Below, one piece after another: positions 1 through 9,700 of a stretch of 35,363 bases of DNA. The first letter of the stretch is position 1, and the number at the start of each line of letters is the position of its first letter. The position numbers and the translations under genes are program-made. This DNA is from Pseudomonas sp. GM18 (lineage in GTDB: Bacteria > Pseudomonadota > Gammaproteobacteria > Pseudomonadales > Pseudomonadaceae), in NCBI RefSeq assembly GCF_000282195.1, contig NZ_AKJT01000003.1:1-35363 (forward strand), given 5' to 3'. Below the pieces are notes generated by a model, which saw only the letters and a program-made list of their open reading frames with translations, was not told the DNA's origin and searched no databases.

Positions 1-927
1 CGGCAGGTTGAAAAAGCCGCTGCCGAGGAAGAAGTTCGACGTCGGGCAGAAGGCAATCGCCGATCCCGTCTGCGCCAGGCGTGCGCATTCGTCGTCGCAC
101 AGGTGCACGCCGTGGGCGAACACCGAGCGCTCGCCGAGCAGTTGGTAGTGATCGTAGACGTCCAGGTAGCCCTTGCGCTCCGGGAACAGTGCCTTGACCC
201 ACTCGACTTCCTTGAGGTTTTCGCTGATGTGGGTCTGCATGTACAGATCCGGGTATTCGCTGAGCAACTGGCCGGCGAGGGTCAGCTGTTCCGGGGTGCT
301 GGTCGGGGCGAAGCGCGGTGTGACGGCGTAATGCAAGCGGCCCTTGCCGTGCCAGCGTTCGATCAGCGCCTTGCTTTCGACGTAGCTCGATTCGGCGGTG
401 TCAGTCAGATAGTCCGGCGCGTTGCGGTCCATCATCACCTTGCCGGCAATCATCCGCAGGTCCAGCTGTTCGGCGGCTTCGAAAAACGAGTTCACCGATT
501 GCGGATGCACGCTGCCGAAGACCAGTGCGGTGGTGGTGCCGTTGCGCAGCAGCTCCTTGATGAAAATATCCGCGACTTCGTCAGCGTGGGCCTTGTCGGC
601 GAACTGGCTTTCGCACGGAAAGGTGTAGGTGTTCAGCCAGTCCAGCAGTTGCTCGCCGTAGGCGCCGACCATGCCGGTTTGCGGCAGGTGAATGTGGGTG
701 TCGATGAAACCGGGGGTGATCAGTGCGTCCTGATAATGGGTGATCTCGATGTCGGCCGGCAGCGTCGGCAGCAATTCGCTGGCGTGGCCGATGGCGTTGA
801 TCTGGCCGTTCTCGACCACCAGCAGGCCGTCTTCGAAATATTCATACGAGGCTTCGATACCCACTTCGGCAGGGTCGGCGATGCTGTGCAAAATGGCGGC
901 GCGGTAGGCTTTGCGAGTCATTGGCAT
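1..927 (-). CDS. guaD: Guanine deaminase (3' end cut by window edge)
   Basis: Zinc-dependent amidohydrolase that deaminates guanine to xanthine in the cytosol, feeding the xanthine dehydrogenase encoded next to it. The frame is open from an ATG at 927 to the left edge (309 codons); the family is about 430 residues, so roughly the C-terminal third is missing. The translation begins MPMTRKAYRA and contains the amidohydrolase metal site PGFIDTHIHLPQ, then the family segments QTHISEN and FAHGVHLCDDE, and reaches CPTSNFFLGSG at the edge. A second in-frame ATG at 921 (MTRKAYRA) could be the real start. It lies downstream of xdhC on the same strand, separated by about 70 bp that hold a short tandem repeat, so co-transcription with xdh is plausible. 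Identification is firm; only the end is unseen. Confidence 0.95.
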   Translation of the reverse strand, partial: MPMTRKAYRAAILHSIADPAEVGIEASYEYFEDGLLVVENGQINAIGHASELLPTLPADIEITHYQDALITPGFIDTHIHLPQTGMVGAYGEQLLDWLNTYTFPCESQFADKAHADEVADIFIKELLRNGTTTALVFGSVHPQSVNSFFEAAEQLDLRMIAGKVMMDRNAPDYLTDTAESSYVESKALIERWHGKGRLHYAVTPRFAPTSTPEQLTLAGQLLSEYPDLYMQTHISENLKEVEWVKALFPERKGYLDVYDHYQLLGERSVFAHGVHLCDDECARLAQTGSAIAFCPTSNFFLGSGFFNLP

Positions 928-940
928 GGGGTTCTCAATT

Positions 941-1014
941 AGTTCGAAGCTTTTCAATTCAAAGCTTTTCAGTTCAAGGCTTTCAGTTAGAAGCTTTTCA
1001 GTTCGAGGCTTGGC
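941..1014. repeat. Five-unit 14-15 bp tandem repeat between guaD and xdhC
   Basis: Five imperfect head-to-tail units related to agttcgaagcttttc start at 941, 956, 971, 985 and 1000. The third unit is one base shorter. The last unit enters the xdhC reading frame and encodes its final residues (QASN) and stop. Seen directly; function unknown. Confidence 0.85.
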
Positions 1015-1843
1015 TGCGGCGTGAAGCAGGCAGCAGCTTGGCGATCGATGATCCGGCGCTGGCGGTGTGCTGGCCGAAATTCGCGTTATAGGTGGCGATG
1101 ATTTCGCCGGCGATGGAGATGGCGATTTCCACAGGCAGCTTGCCTTTGACTTCGCCCAGCCCCATCGGGCAGCGCATGCGTTGCAGCACGGCGCTGTCGA
1201 AACCACGATCACGCAGGCGGTGTTCAAATTTCACCCGTTTGGTCTTCGAACCGATCAGGCCGAAGTAGGCGAAGTCGTTGCGCTTGAGGATCGCGGCGGT
1301 GAGTTCGAGGTCGAGCTGGTGGTTGTGAGTCATGACAATGCAGTAGCTGCCAGCAGGCAGGTCATCGACTTCATCCAGCGGTTCTTCGGTGACGATTTTG
1401 CGCACGCCGTGGGGGATCTGTTCGGGGAATTCGGCTTCCCGCGAATCGATCCAGCGCACCCGGCAGGGCAGGCTGGCGAGCAGCGGCACCAGCGCCCGAC
1501 CGACGTGGCCGGCACCGAACACAGCAATCTGCGCTTGCACCTGACCCATCGGCTCGAACAGCAACACAGTCACGCCGCCGCAGCACTGGCCCAGGCTGGC
1601 GCCGAGGCTGAAGCGCTCCAGATGGGTGTCCTGCCGGCCGCTGGCAAGCATCTCGCGGCCGATCTGCATGGCTTTGTATTCCAGATGCCCGCCACCGATG
1701 GTGTCGAACGTTTGCGTGGCACTGATGACCATCTTCGAGCCCGCATTGCGCGGCGTCGAGCCGAGCTCTTCGATGATGGTCACCAACACACAGGGTTCAC
1801 CCCGGGTTTGCAGGTCGGCGAGGGCGTCGATCCAGTTGTACAT
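998..1843 (-). CDS. xdhC: Xanthine dehydrogenase accessory protein XdhC
   Basis: Maturation factor that binds molybdenum cofactor and helps deliver the sulfurated form to xanthine dehydrogenase; it is not part of the final enzyme. The 281-residue product has the XdhC/CoxI N-terminal region (MYNWIDALADLQTRGEPCVLV, then GGGHLEYKAM and the CCGGVTVLLFEP segment). A C-terminal Rossmann-like half follows, with the glycine-rich AVFGAGHVGRALVPLL and the FGLIGSKTKR motif. The ATG at 1843 is the natural N-terminus for the family. It is downstream of xdhB on the same strand, but 129 bp holding a REP-like hairpin lie between them, which may uncouple its expression from the enzyme subunits. The last residues are encoded by the tandem repeat described at 941-1014. 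Confidence 0.95.
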   Translation of the reverse strand: MYNWIDALADLQTRGEPCVLVTIIEELGSTPRNAGSKMVISATQTFDTIGGGHLEYKAMQIGREMLASGRQDTHLERFSLGASLGQCCGGVTVLLFEPMGQVQAQIAVFGAGHVGRALVPLLASLPCRVRWIDSREAEFPEQIPHGVRKIVTEEPLDEVDDLPAGSYCIVMTHNHQLDLELTAAILKRNDFAYFGLIGSKTKRVKFEHRLRDRGFDSAVLQRMRCPMGLGEVKGKLPVEIAISIAGEIIATYNANFGQHTASAGSSIAKLLPASRRSQASN

Positions 1844-1857
1844 GGTTCACCTCTCAA

Positions 1858-1970
1858 GATCGTTCCCACGCTCTGCGTGGGAATGCATCTCTGGACGCTC
1901 CGCGTCCGCTGTTCACAATGCGACGCAGAGCGTCGCGGGCTGCATTCCTGCGCAGAGCGTGGGAACGATC
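1858..1970. repeat. REP-like inverted repeat, family A copy 1 (xdhB/xdhC intercistronic)
   Basis: A 113-bp element whose ends, gatcgttcccacgctctgcg and its near complement, form a long hairpin. An inner pair, gacgctccgcgtc and gacgcagagcgtc, forms a second stem. Copies with the same ends occur at 13859 and 30109. This is typical of Pseudomonas intergenic palindromic repeats. It sits inside the presumed xdhA-xdhB-xdhC transcription unit, where it could stabilise or attenuate mRNA. Confidence 0.9.
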
Positions 1971-1972
1971 AA

Positions 1973-4369
1973 TCAAACCACCACCTCGGATTCGGCTTCC
2001 ACGGCCTTCGCCGCCTTCAACTGGCGCATCTGCTCGCACCCCCACAACACCCGCTCCGGCGTCGCCGGCGCGTCGATTTTCGGTTGATGCCTGTAGTCGC
2101 CCAGGCTTGCCACGGCGTCCTTGATCGCACACCAGACGGCAATGCCGAGCATGAACGGCGGTTCACCCACGGCTTTGGAATGGAACACCGTGTCTTCCGG
2201 GTTCTTGCGGTTTTCCACCAGCTTCACCCGCAGGTCCAATGGCATGTCGGCCACCGCCGGGATCTTGTAGCTGGCCGGGCCGTTGGTCATCAGCTTGCCT
2301 TTGTTGTTCCACACCAGTTCTTCCATGGTCAGCCAGCCCATGCCCTGGATGAAACCGCCCTCGACCTGGCCGATGTCGATCGCCGGGTTCAGCGAGGCGC
2401 CGACGTCGTGGAGGATGTCGGTGCGCAGCATCTTGTACTCGCCGGTCAGGGTGTCGACGATCACCTCGGCGCAGGCCGCACCAAAGGCGTAGTAGTAGAA
2501 CGGCCGACCACGAGCCTGGCTGCGGTCATAGTAGATTTTCGGGGTCTTGTAGAAGCCGGTGCTCGACAGCGACACCTGGGCGAAATACGCCTGCTGGATC
2601 AGCGCTTCGAACGTCAGGATGTGATCGCGAACCCGCACGTGACCGTTGTGGAATTCCACGTCTTCTTCGCTGACCTTGTATTGCCGTGCGGCAAATTCCA
2701 CCAGGCGTTTCTTGATGATTTCTGCGGCATTCTGCGCGGCTTTACCGTTGAGGTCGGCGCCGCTCGAAGCCGCGGTCGGTGAGGTGTTCGGCACTTTGTC
2801 GGTGTTGGTCGCGGTGATCTGCACCCGGTCCATTTCCACCTGGAATACTTCAGCCACTACTTGCGCAACCTTGGTGTTCAGACCCTGGCCCATTTCGGTG
2901 CCGCCGTGGTTCAGGTGGATGCTGCCGTCGGTGTAGACGTGAATCAGCGCACCGGCCTGGTTGAGGAAACTGGCGGTGAAGGAAATACCGAATTTGACCG
3001 GGGTCAGCGCCAGACCTTTTTTCAGGATCGGACTGTTGGCGTTGTAGCGACGGATCGCTTCGCGGCGCTCGGCGTACTGGCTGCTGGCTTCCAGTTCGGC
3101 GGTCATTTCCTCGAGCATGTTGTGCTCGACGGTCTGGTAGTAATGGGTAACGTTGCGCTCGGTCTTGCCGTAGTAGTTGGCCTTGCGCACCGCCAGCGGG
3201 TCGAGGCCCAGATGGCGGGCAATCGCGTCCATCACTTCTTCGATGGCGACCATGCCTTGCGGACCACCGAAACCACGGTAAGCGGTGTTCGACGCGGTGT
3301 TGGTCTTGCAGCGGTGACCGTTGATGGTCGCGTCGCCCAGGTAGTACGAGTTGTCGGCATGGAACATCGCACGGTCGACAATCGAGGCCGACAAATCCGG
3401 TGAGCAACCGCAGTTACCAGCCAGTTCCAGGGCGATACCGTGCAGGCGACCGGTGCTGTCGAAGCCCACGTCGTATTCGACGTAGAACGGGTGACGCTTG
3501 CCGGTCATCAGCATGTCTTCGACCCGCGGCAGGCGCATTTTGGTCGGCTGACCGGTCAGGTGCGCGATCACCGCGCACAGGCACGCCGGGCTGGCAGCCT
3601 GGGTTTCCTTGCCGCCAAAACCACCGCCCATGCGGCGCATGTCGACGACGATTTTGTTCATCGACACGTCCAGCACTTCCGCCACCAGTTTTTGCACTTC
3701 GGTGGGGTTCTGGGTCGAGCAGTAAACGATCATCCCGCCGTCTTCGGTCGGCATCACCGAAGAGATCTGGGTTTCCAGGTAAAAGTGCTCCTGGCCGCCG
3801 ATGTGCAGCGTGCCTTGAATGCGATGCTCGGCAGTGGCCAAGGCATTGGCTGAATCGCCGCGCTGGTGGGTGTGGCTGTCGAGCACGAAATGGCGTTTGC
3901 GCAAGGCTTCGACCACGTCCAGAACGGGTTCGAGGTCTTCGTATTCGATGATCGCCGCCATCGCGGCTTTGCGTGCGGTTTCCAGGTCTTTCGCAGCGAC
4001 GGCGAGCACCGGTTGGCCGACGAACTGCACGTCATCGATGGCCAGCAACGGATCGCCCGGCAACAGCGGGCCGATGTCTTTCAGGCCCGGCACGTCTTCG
4101 TGGGTGATGGCGATGCGCACGCCTTCGAAGGCGTAGCAGGGCTTGGTGTCGATGCTGATGATTTTCGCGTGGGCGCGGTCCGACAGCCGTGCGTAAACGT
4201 GCAGCTGATTGGGGAATTCCAGCCGATCGTCGATGTACTGTGCTTCACCGGACACATGCTTGGCGGCGCTGTCGTGCTTGACGCTGCGGCCGACTCCGGT
4301 GGTCAGGTCCTTGGCGAACAGTTCAGCCAGTTCGGCTTGGGTCTTCTCTACGGCGTGATGATTAGACAT
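1973..4369 (-). CDS. xdhB: Xanthine dehydrogenase, molybdopterin-binding subunit
   Basis: Large catalytic subunit that oxidises hypoxanthine and xanthine to urate at a molybdenum cofactor; electrons pass to the Fe-S and FAD centres of XdhA. The 798-residue product is of family length. An N-terminal a/b hammerhead domain (about 30-150) precedes the molybdopterin domain. Visible motifs are QEHFYLET (193-200), MGGGFGGKET (247-256), the AYRGFGGPQG loop, GGTEMGQGLNTK and, near the C terminus, VGEPPFMLG, which carries the active-site Glu. The start ATG at 4369 lies 8 bp inside the end of xdhA, implying translational coupling. Identification is based on family motifs and gene order. Confidence 0.97.
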   Translation of the reverse strand: MSNHHAVEKTQAELAELFAKDLTTGVGRSVKHDSAAKHVSGEAQYIDDRLEFPNQLHVYARLSDRAHAKIISIDTKPCYAFEGVRIAITHEDVPGLKDIGPLLPGDPLLAIDDVQFVGQPVLAVAAKDLETARKAAMAAIIEYEDLEPVLDVVEALRKRHFVLDSHTHQRGDSANALATAEHRIQGTLHIGGQEHFYLETQISSVMPTEDGGMIVYCSTQNPTEVQKLVAEVLDVSMNKIVVDMRRMGGGFGGKETQAASPACLCAVIAHLTGQPTKMRLPRVEDMLMTGKRHPFYVEYDVGFDSTGRLHGIALELAGNCGCSPDLSASIVDRAMFHADNSYYLGDATINGHRCKTNTASNTAYRGFGGPQGMVAIEEVMDAIARHLGLDPLAVRKANYYGKTERNVTHYYQTVEHNMLEEMTAELEASSQYAERREAIRRYNANSPILKKGLALTPVKFGISFTASFLNQAGALIHVYTDGSIHLNHGGTEMGQGLNTKVAQVVAEVFQVEMDRVQITATNTDKVPNTSPTAASSGADLNGKAAQNAAEIIKKRLVEFAARQYKVSEEDVEFHNGHVRVRDHILTFEALIQQAYFAQVSLSSTGFYKTPKIYYDRSQARGRPFYYYAFGAACAEVIVDTLTGEYKMLRTDILHDVGASLNPAIDIGQVEGGFIQGMGWLTMEELVWNNKGKLMTNGPASYKIPAVADMPLDLRVKLVENRKNPEDTVFHSKAVGEPPFMLGIAVWCAIKDAVASLGDYRHQPKIDAPATPERVLWGCEQMRQLKAAKAVEAESEVVV

Positions 4370-5855
4370 AAGCGGTCACCCGAGTCTCGATGTGCGGTGT
4401 TTGCAGTTCGATGAAGTATTTGCGCAGCAGGTTCTGCGCGCTGAGCAGGCGGTATTCCTTGCTGGCGCGGAAGTCCGAGAGCGGTGTGAAATCTTCGGCC
4501 AGTGCGGCACAGGCGCGTTCGATGGTGGTGTTGTTGAACGGTGCGCCAACCAGCGCGGCTTCGCAGTTTTTCGCGCGTTTGGGGATGGCCGCCATGCCGC
4601 CGAAAGCAACGCGGGCGTCGGCAACTACGCCATTGTCGATGCGCAGGTTGAACGCTGCGCAAACCGCGGAGATGTCGTCGTCCAGACGCTTCGACACCTT
4701 GTAGGCGCGGAACAGTTGTTCGGCGCTGGCGCGGGGCACGATGATCTTCTCGATGAACTCGCTTTCCTGGCGCGCGGTGACCCGGTAATCGATGAAGTAA
4801 TCTTCCAGGGCCATGGTGCGGCGAGTCTCGCCTTTGCACAGCACGATCTGCGCGCCAAGGGCGATCAGCAGCGGTGGCGAGTCACCGATTGGCGAGGCGT
4901 TGCCGATGTTGCCGCCGAGGGTGCCCTGGTTGCGAATCTGCAACGAAGCGAAGCGCTGCAGCAATTCGCCGAAGTCCGGGTACTCGGCCTTCAAAGCGTC
5001 GTAACAGTCGGAGAGGGCGGTGGCGGCGCCGATTTCCAGGCGATCGTCGAAGCGTTCGATGCGTTTCATTTCGGCGACGTTGCCGACGTAGATCATCACC
5101 GGCAAGGTGCGGTGGAACTGCGTGACTTCCAGCGCCAGGTCGGTACCGCCGGCCAGCAGGCGGGCCTGTGGATAAGCGTCGTAGAGGTCGGCCAGATCGG
5201 CCACGGTCAGCGGCACCAGGCAGCGTTTATCGCCACTGTTGAGTTCACCAATGTCGGTGGGGGCGATGGCTTTCAGGCGAGCGATAGTTTCCGCTTCGCG
5301 TGCATCGAACTGATCCGGTTGCTTGGCGCAGCAGGATTGCTCGGCAGCGGCCAGGATCGGCCGATAGCCGGTGCAGCGGCAGAGGTTGCCGGCCAGGGCT
5401 TCGTGAGCTTTATGAGTATCTGGTTGATCGCTGTTCTTTTGCAGGGCGAACAGCGACATGACAAAGCCCGGAGTGCAGAAGCCGCACTGCGAGCCGTGGC
5501 ACTCGACCATGGCTTTTTGCACGCTATGCAACTGGCCTTGGTGCTTGAGGTCTTCGACGCTGATCAGTTGCTTGCCGTGCAGCGACGAAACAAAAGTCAG
5601 GCACGAGTTGAGGCTGCGATAGCGAATGTGTTCGCGGCCATCGTCATCCGTCTGCAGCTCGCCGACCACCACAGTGCACGCGCCACAGTCACCGCTGGCG
5701 CAGCCTTCTTTGGTGCCGGGTTTGCCCACATGTTCGCGCAAGTAATTGAGCACAGTCAGGTTCGGGTCCAGGGCGTGCTCGCTACGGAGTTCCTGGTTGA
5801 GTAAAAACTGGATCACGGATGGCCTCGCAGACTCATTATTGTTGTTAACCGACAT
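4362..5855 (-). CDS. xdhA: Xanthine dehydrogenase, Fe-S/FAD subunit
   Basis: Small subunit that carries electrons from the molybdenum site through two [2Fe-2S] clusters to FAD and then NAD+. The 497-residue product begins with a plant-type ferredoxin fold: CASGDCGAC (Cys52, 57, 60) with a further Cys at 85. The second cluster domain has CGFCTPGF (Cys124, 127) and CRCTGYRP (Cys159, 161). The FAD domain follows, with LLAGGTDLALEVTQ and GTLGGNIGNASPIGDSPP. Start ATG at 5855 (MSVNNNNESA). It is first in the xdhABC order and overlaps xdhB by 8 bp. The divergent upstream region holds two candidate operators, presumably bound by the neighbouring GntR protein. Confidence 0.97.
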   Translation of the reverse strand: MSVNNNNESARPSVIQFLLNQELRSEHALDPNLTVLNYLREHVGKPGTKEGCASGDCGACTVVVGELQTDDDGREHIRYRSLNSCLTFVSSLHGKQLISVEDLKHQGQLHSVQKAMVECHGSQCGFCTPGFVMSLFALQKNSDQPDTHKAHEALAGNLCRCTGYRPILAAAEQSCCAKQPDQFDAREAETIARLKAIAPTDIGELNSGDKRCLVPLTVADLADLYDAYPQARLLAGGTDLALEVTQFHRTLPVMIYVGNVAEMKRIERFDDRLEIGAATALSDCYDALKAEYPDFGELLQRFASLQIRNQGTLGGNIGNASPIGDSPPLLIALGAQIVLCKGETRRTMALEDYFIDYRVTARQESEFIEKIIVPRASAEQLFRAYKVSKRLDDDISAVCAAFNLRIDNGVVADARVAFGGMAAIPKRAKNCEAALVGAPFNNTTIERACAALAEDFTPLSDFRASKEYRLLSAQNLLRKYFIELQTPHIETRVTAYV

Positions 5856-5874
5856 GAACCGAATTTATCAGGTC

Positions 5875-5911
5875 TGACTTTTCGGTCAATGATTTTATGA
5901 CTTAAAGGTCA
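5875..5911. promoter_or_regulatory. Two candidate operators TGAC-N6-GTCA in the xdhA/gntR divergent region
   Basis: TGACTTTTCGGTCA at 5875-5888 and TGACTTAAAGGTCA at 5898-5911 share the same palindromic frame, with starts 23 bp apart (about two helical turns), just upstream of the xdhA start. The second copy is the better palindrome. Paired sites next to a divergent GntR gene are the expected layout for a local repressor; that the GntR protein binds here is inferred. The rest of 5856-6082 shows no clear sigma70 promoter. Confidence 0.5.
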
Positions 5912-6082
5912 GGAAATAGCATTTTGTCGATCAACGACTCGTTCCTTCATTATTGACCCTCACGGGATAGCCTGCTTTTTGCTTGAATCGTGCCAAAAAC
6001 CGCTGGGTGGGCACTCCGCCATGACCCCTCAATTGCGCTACACTGCGCCGCTTGTGCAGATCGAAGAGTTTGAAGGACAACC

Positions 6083-6742
6083 ATGACGTTCAAGGCGCCG
6101 GACAGCCTCGCCGAGCAAATCGCTCACCACCTCGCCGAACGTATCATTCGCGGCGAAATGAAGCCGGGGGAGCGCATCCAGGAACAGAAGGTCACGCTGG
6201 CCCTCAATGTCAGCCGCGGTTCAGTCCGTGAGGCCTTGCTGATCCTCGAGCGCCGCCACTTGATCGCGATTTTGCCGCGACGTGGCGCCCACGTGACCGA
6301 ACTGACGGCGCACAAGGTGCAGAGCCTGTGCAAGCTGATGAGCGAGTTGTACATATTGCTCGGCAACGCCGTGGCCAGCGGCTGGCAAGTCCAGGCCGAC
6401 ATGGCGCCGTTCGTGGAGATCCAGCAGCGCCTGACCGCCAGCTACGAGCGCCAGGACATCCGCACGTTTGTCGACGACAGCTTCAGCGTGATGCGTGCCG
6501 CGTATCCGTTCGCCAACAACCCGTACTTGCAGGAAACCGTCGAGAATCTGCAGCCGGCCATGAGCCGTGCGTATTTCCTTGCGCTGGACCAGCGCAAGGC
6601 CTCGATGAGCGAGTTCCTGGAGCTGTTCGAACGCCTGCTGGCCGCGGTGCTGGCCCGTGACTTTGCGCAGATCCGCGTGGTGCTGACGGCGTATGCCCAG
6701 CGCAGTTGCGATCTGGTGATTTCTGCCCTGACGGTCGCTTAA
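6083..6742 (+). CDS. GntR-family transcriptional regulator (FCD type)
   Basis: The 219-residue product has an N-terminal winged helix (about 8-75: DSLAEQIAHHLAERIIRGEM, KPGERIQEQ, then NVSRGSVREALLILERRHLI) and an all-helical C-terminal domain (about 85-215) of the FCD ligand-binding kind. Such proteins usually bind a small carboxylate or related metabolite and repress neighbouring genes. It diverges from xdhA, so control of purine catabolism is the obvious hypothesis, but gene order alone does not prove it. In other Pseudomonas a GntR gene also sits directly before smc. The start ATG at 6083 follows a good ribosome site (gaagga, 7 bases upstream). The stop is 2 bp from the smc start, so read-through into smc is likely. 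Confidence 0.88.
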   Translation: MTFKAPDSLAEQIAHHLAERIIRGEMKPGERIQEQKVTLALNVSRGSVREALLILERRHLIAILPRRGAHVTELTAHKVQSLCKLMSELYILLGNAVASGWQVQADMAPFVEIQQRLTASYERQDIRTFVDDSFSVMRAAYPFANNPYLQETVENLQPAMSRAYFLALDQRKASMSEFLELFERLLAAVLARDFAQIRVVLTAYAQRSCDLVISALTVA

Positions 6743-6744
6743 GC

Positions 6745-9700
6745 GTGCGGCTCAAGTGCATCAAACTGGCGGGGTTCAAATCCTTCGTCGACCCGACCAC
6801 GGTGAACTTCCCCAGTAACATGGCGGCGGTGGTCGGGCCCAATGGTTGCGGCAAGTCGAACATCATCGACGCTGTGCGTTGGGTGATGGGCGAGAGCTCG
6901 GCCAAGAACTTGCGCGGCGAGTCGATGACCGACGTCATCTTCAACGGCTCCACCAGTCGTAAACCGGTGAGCCAGGCGAGCATCGAGCTGGTGTTCGATA
7001 ACTCCGACGGCACCTTGATCGGCGAATACGCCGCCTACGCGGAAATTTCCATCCGCCGCAAAGTGACCCGCGACAGCCAGAACAGTTATTTCCTCAACGG
7101 CGCCAAATGCCGTCGTCGTGATATCACTGACATCTTCCTCGGGACCGGTCTCGGCCCGCGCAGCTATTCGATCATCGAGCAGGGGATGATCTCCAAGCTG
7201 ATCGAAGCCAAGCCGGAAGACCTGCGCAACTTTATCGAAGAAGCAGCGGGCATCTCCAAGTACAAGGAGCGTCGGCGCGAGACCGAAAACCGCATTCGCC
7301 GCACCCACGAAAACCTCGCCCGCCTGACCGACCTGCGCGAAGAGCTCGAGCGTCAGCTTGAACGCTTGCACCGCCAGGCCGAGGCCGCCAAGAAGTATCA
7401 GGAATACAAAGGCGAAGAGCGTCAACTCAAGGCCCAGTTGTCAGCCCTGCGCTGGCAGGCGCTGAACGAGCAGGTCGGCCAGCGCGAAGCGATCATCGGC
7501 ACTCAGGAAATTACTTTTGAAGCCCTGGTGGCCGAGCAGCGCAACGCCGACGCGGCTATCGAACGCCTGCGTGACGGTCATCACGACCTGTCCGAGCGCT
7601 TCAATCTGGTGCAGGGGCGCTTCTATTCGGTCGGCGGCGACATCGCCCGGGTCGAGCAGAGCATCCAGCATGGCCAGCAGCGCTTGCGTCAATTGCAGGA
7701 CGATCTGAAAGAAGCCGAGCGCGCGCGGCTGGAAACCGAGTCGCACTTGGGCCACGACCGCACCTTGCTGCTGACCCTGGGCGAAGAGCTGGACATGCTC
7801 ACGCCGGAGCAGGAAGTCACCAGCGCCGCCGCCGAAGAAGCCGCCGCCGCACTGGAAGAATCCGAAACCACCATGCACGGCTGGCAGGAGCAGTGGGACA
7901 CCTTCAACCTCACCGCCGCCGAGCCGCGTCGCCAGGCTGAAGTTCAGCAGTCGCGGATCCAGCAGCTGGAAACCAGCATGGAGCGATTGGCCGATCGCCA
8001 GAAGCGCCTGGCCGAAGAGCGCGCGCTGCTCTCGGCAGACCCGGAAGACGCGGCGATCATGGAACTCAGCGAGCAGTTGGCCGCATCCGAGGCGACGCTG
8101 GAAGACTTGCAGGCCAGCGAAGAAGCGCAAGTTGAACGCCTCGAGCAACTGCGCCAGGAATTGCAGCAAGCGTTGTCGGCGCAGCAGCAGGCGCAAGGTG
8201 ATTTGCAGCGGCTCAACGGTCGGCTGGCGTCGTTGGAGGCCTTGCAGCAAGCCGCGCTCGATCCGGGCACCGGCACCGCCGAATGGCTGCGCGAACAGCA
8301 TCTGGCGGATCGTCCGCGTTTGGCCGAGGGTCTGAAAGTTGAATCAGGTTGGGAGCTGGCGGTGGAAACCGTGCTCGGCGCCGACCTGCAAGCGGTGCTG
8401 GTGGACGACTTCGGTGATTTCGATCTGGCCGGGTTTGCCCAAGGCGATTTGCGTCTGCTCAGCCCGGCCAGCGATGGCGTGCGCATGCCCGGCAGTTTGC
8501 TCGACAAGGTCGAGGCACAGATCGATCTGTCGCCGTGGCTGGGCCAGGTCAAACCGGTCGACAGCCTTGAACAGGCTTTGGCCTTGCGCGGGCAATTGGC
8601 CGCCGGCCAAAGCCTGATCAGCCGTGACGGTTACTGGGTCGGCAGGCACTTTTTACGCGTGCGTCGAGCCAGCGAAGCGGAAAGTGGTGTGCTTGCCCGT
8701 GGCCAGGAAATCCAGCGCCTGGGCCTTGAGCGCGAAGAGCGCGAAGCCACGGTCGAAACCCTGGAAACCCGACTTCAGAATCTCAGGGCGCAACAGCGTC
8801 AGCAGGAAAACGGCCGCGAACACTTGCGCCGTCTGCTGCAAGACGAAGCGCGTCAGCAGGGCGAATTGAAAGCCCAGTTGTCGGCCGGCAAAGCCAAGGT
8901 CGAACAGTTGACCCTGCGCCGCACCCGTCTCGATGAAGAGCTTGCCGAACTCAGCGAACAGCGCGCCCTGGAACACGAAAACATCGGCGAAGCGCGCCTG
9001 CAATTGCAGGAAGCCCTCGACAGCATGGCGGTGGATACCGAGCAGCGCGAGTTGCTGCTGGCCCAGCGCGACAGCCTGCGCGAGCGCCTCGATCGGGTGC
9101 GTCAGGAAGCTCGGCAGCACAAGGACCATGCGCATCAATTGGCGGTGCGCCTCGGTTCGCTGAAGGCGCAACACGATTCCACTCGTCAGGCCCTTGAGCG
9201 GCTGGAAATGCAGGCAGAGCGCCTGACCGAGAAGCGCGAACAACTGAGTCTCAACCTGGAAGAGGGCGAGGCGCCGCTGGAAGAGCTGCGGCTGAAACTC
9301 GAAGAGTTGCTCGACAAACGCATGACCGTCGACGAAGAGCTCAAGACCGCGCAAATCGCCATGGAAGACGCCGACCGTGAACTGCGCGATGCCGAAAAGC
9401 GCCGGACTCAGGCCGAGCAGCAATCCCAGTTGATTCGTAGCCAGCTCGAACAGCAGCGTATGGAATGGCAAGCGCTGACGGTGCGGCGCAAGACCTTGCA
9501 GGATCAATTGCTCGAAGACGGCTACGACCTCAATGGCGTACTCGCCACACTGGTGGCCGGGGCCAGCGAGAAAGACGCTGAAGAAGAACTCGAGCGTATT
9601 GCCGCGCGGATTCAGCGCCTTGGCGCGATCAACCTCGCGGCCATCGACGAATACCAGCAACAATCCGAGCGTAAACGTTATCTGGATGCTCAGAACGACG

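Noticed and set aside
1067..2782. A 571-codon plus-strand frame opposite xdhC and xdhB.
   Set aside because: It spans two well-supported minus-strand genes and the repeat between them; its sequence has no family features.
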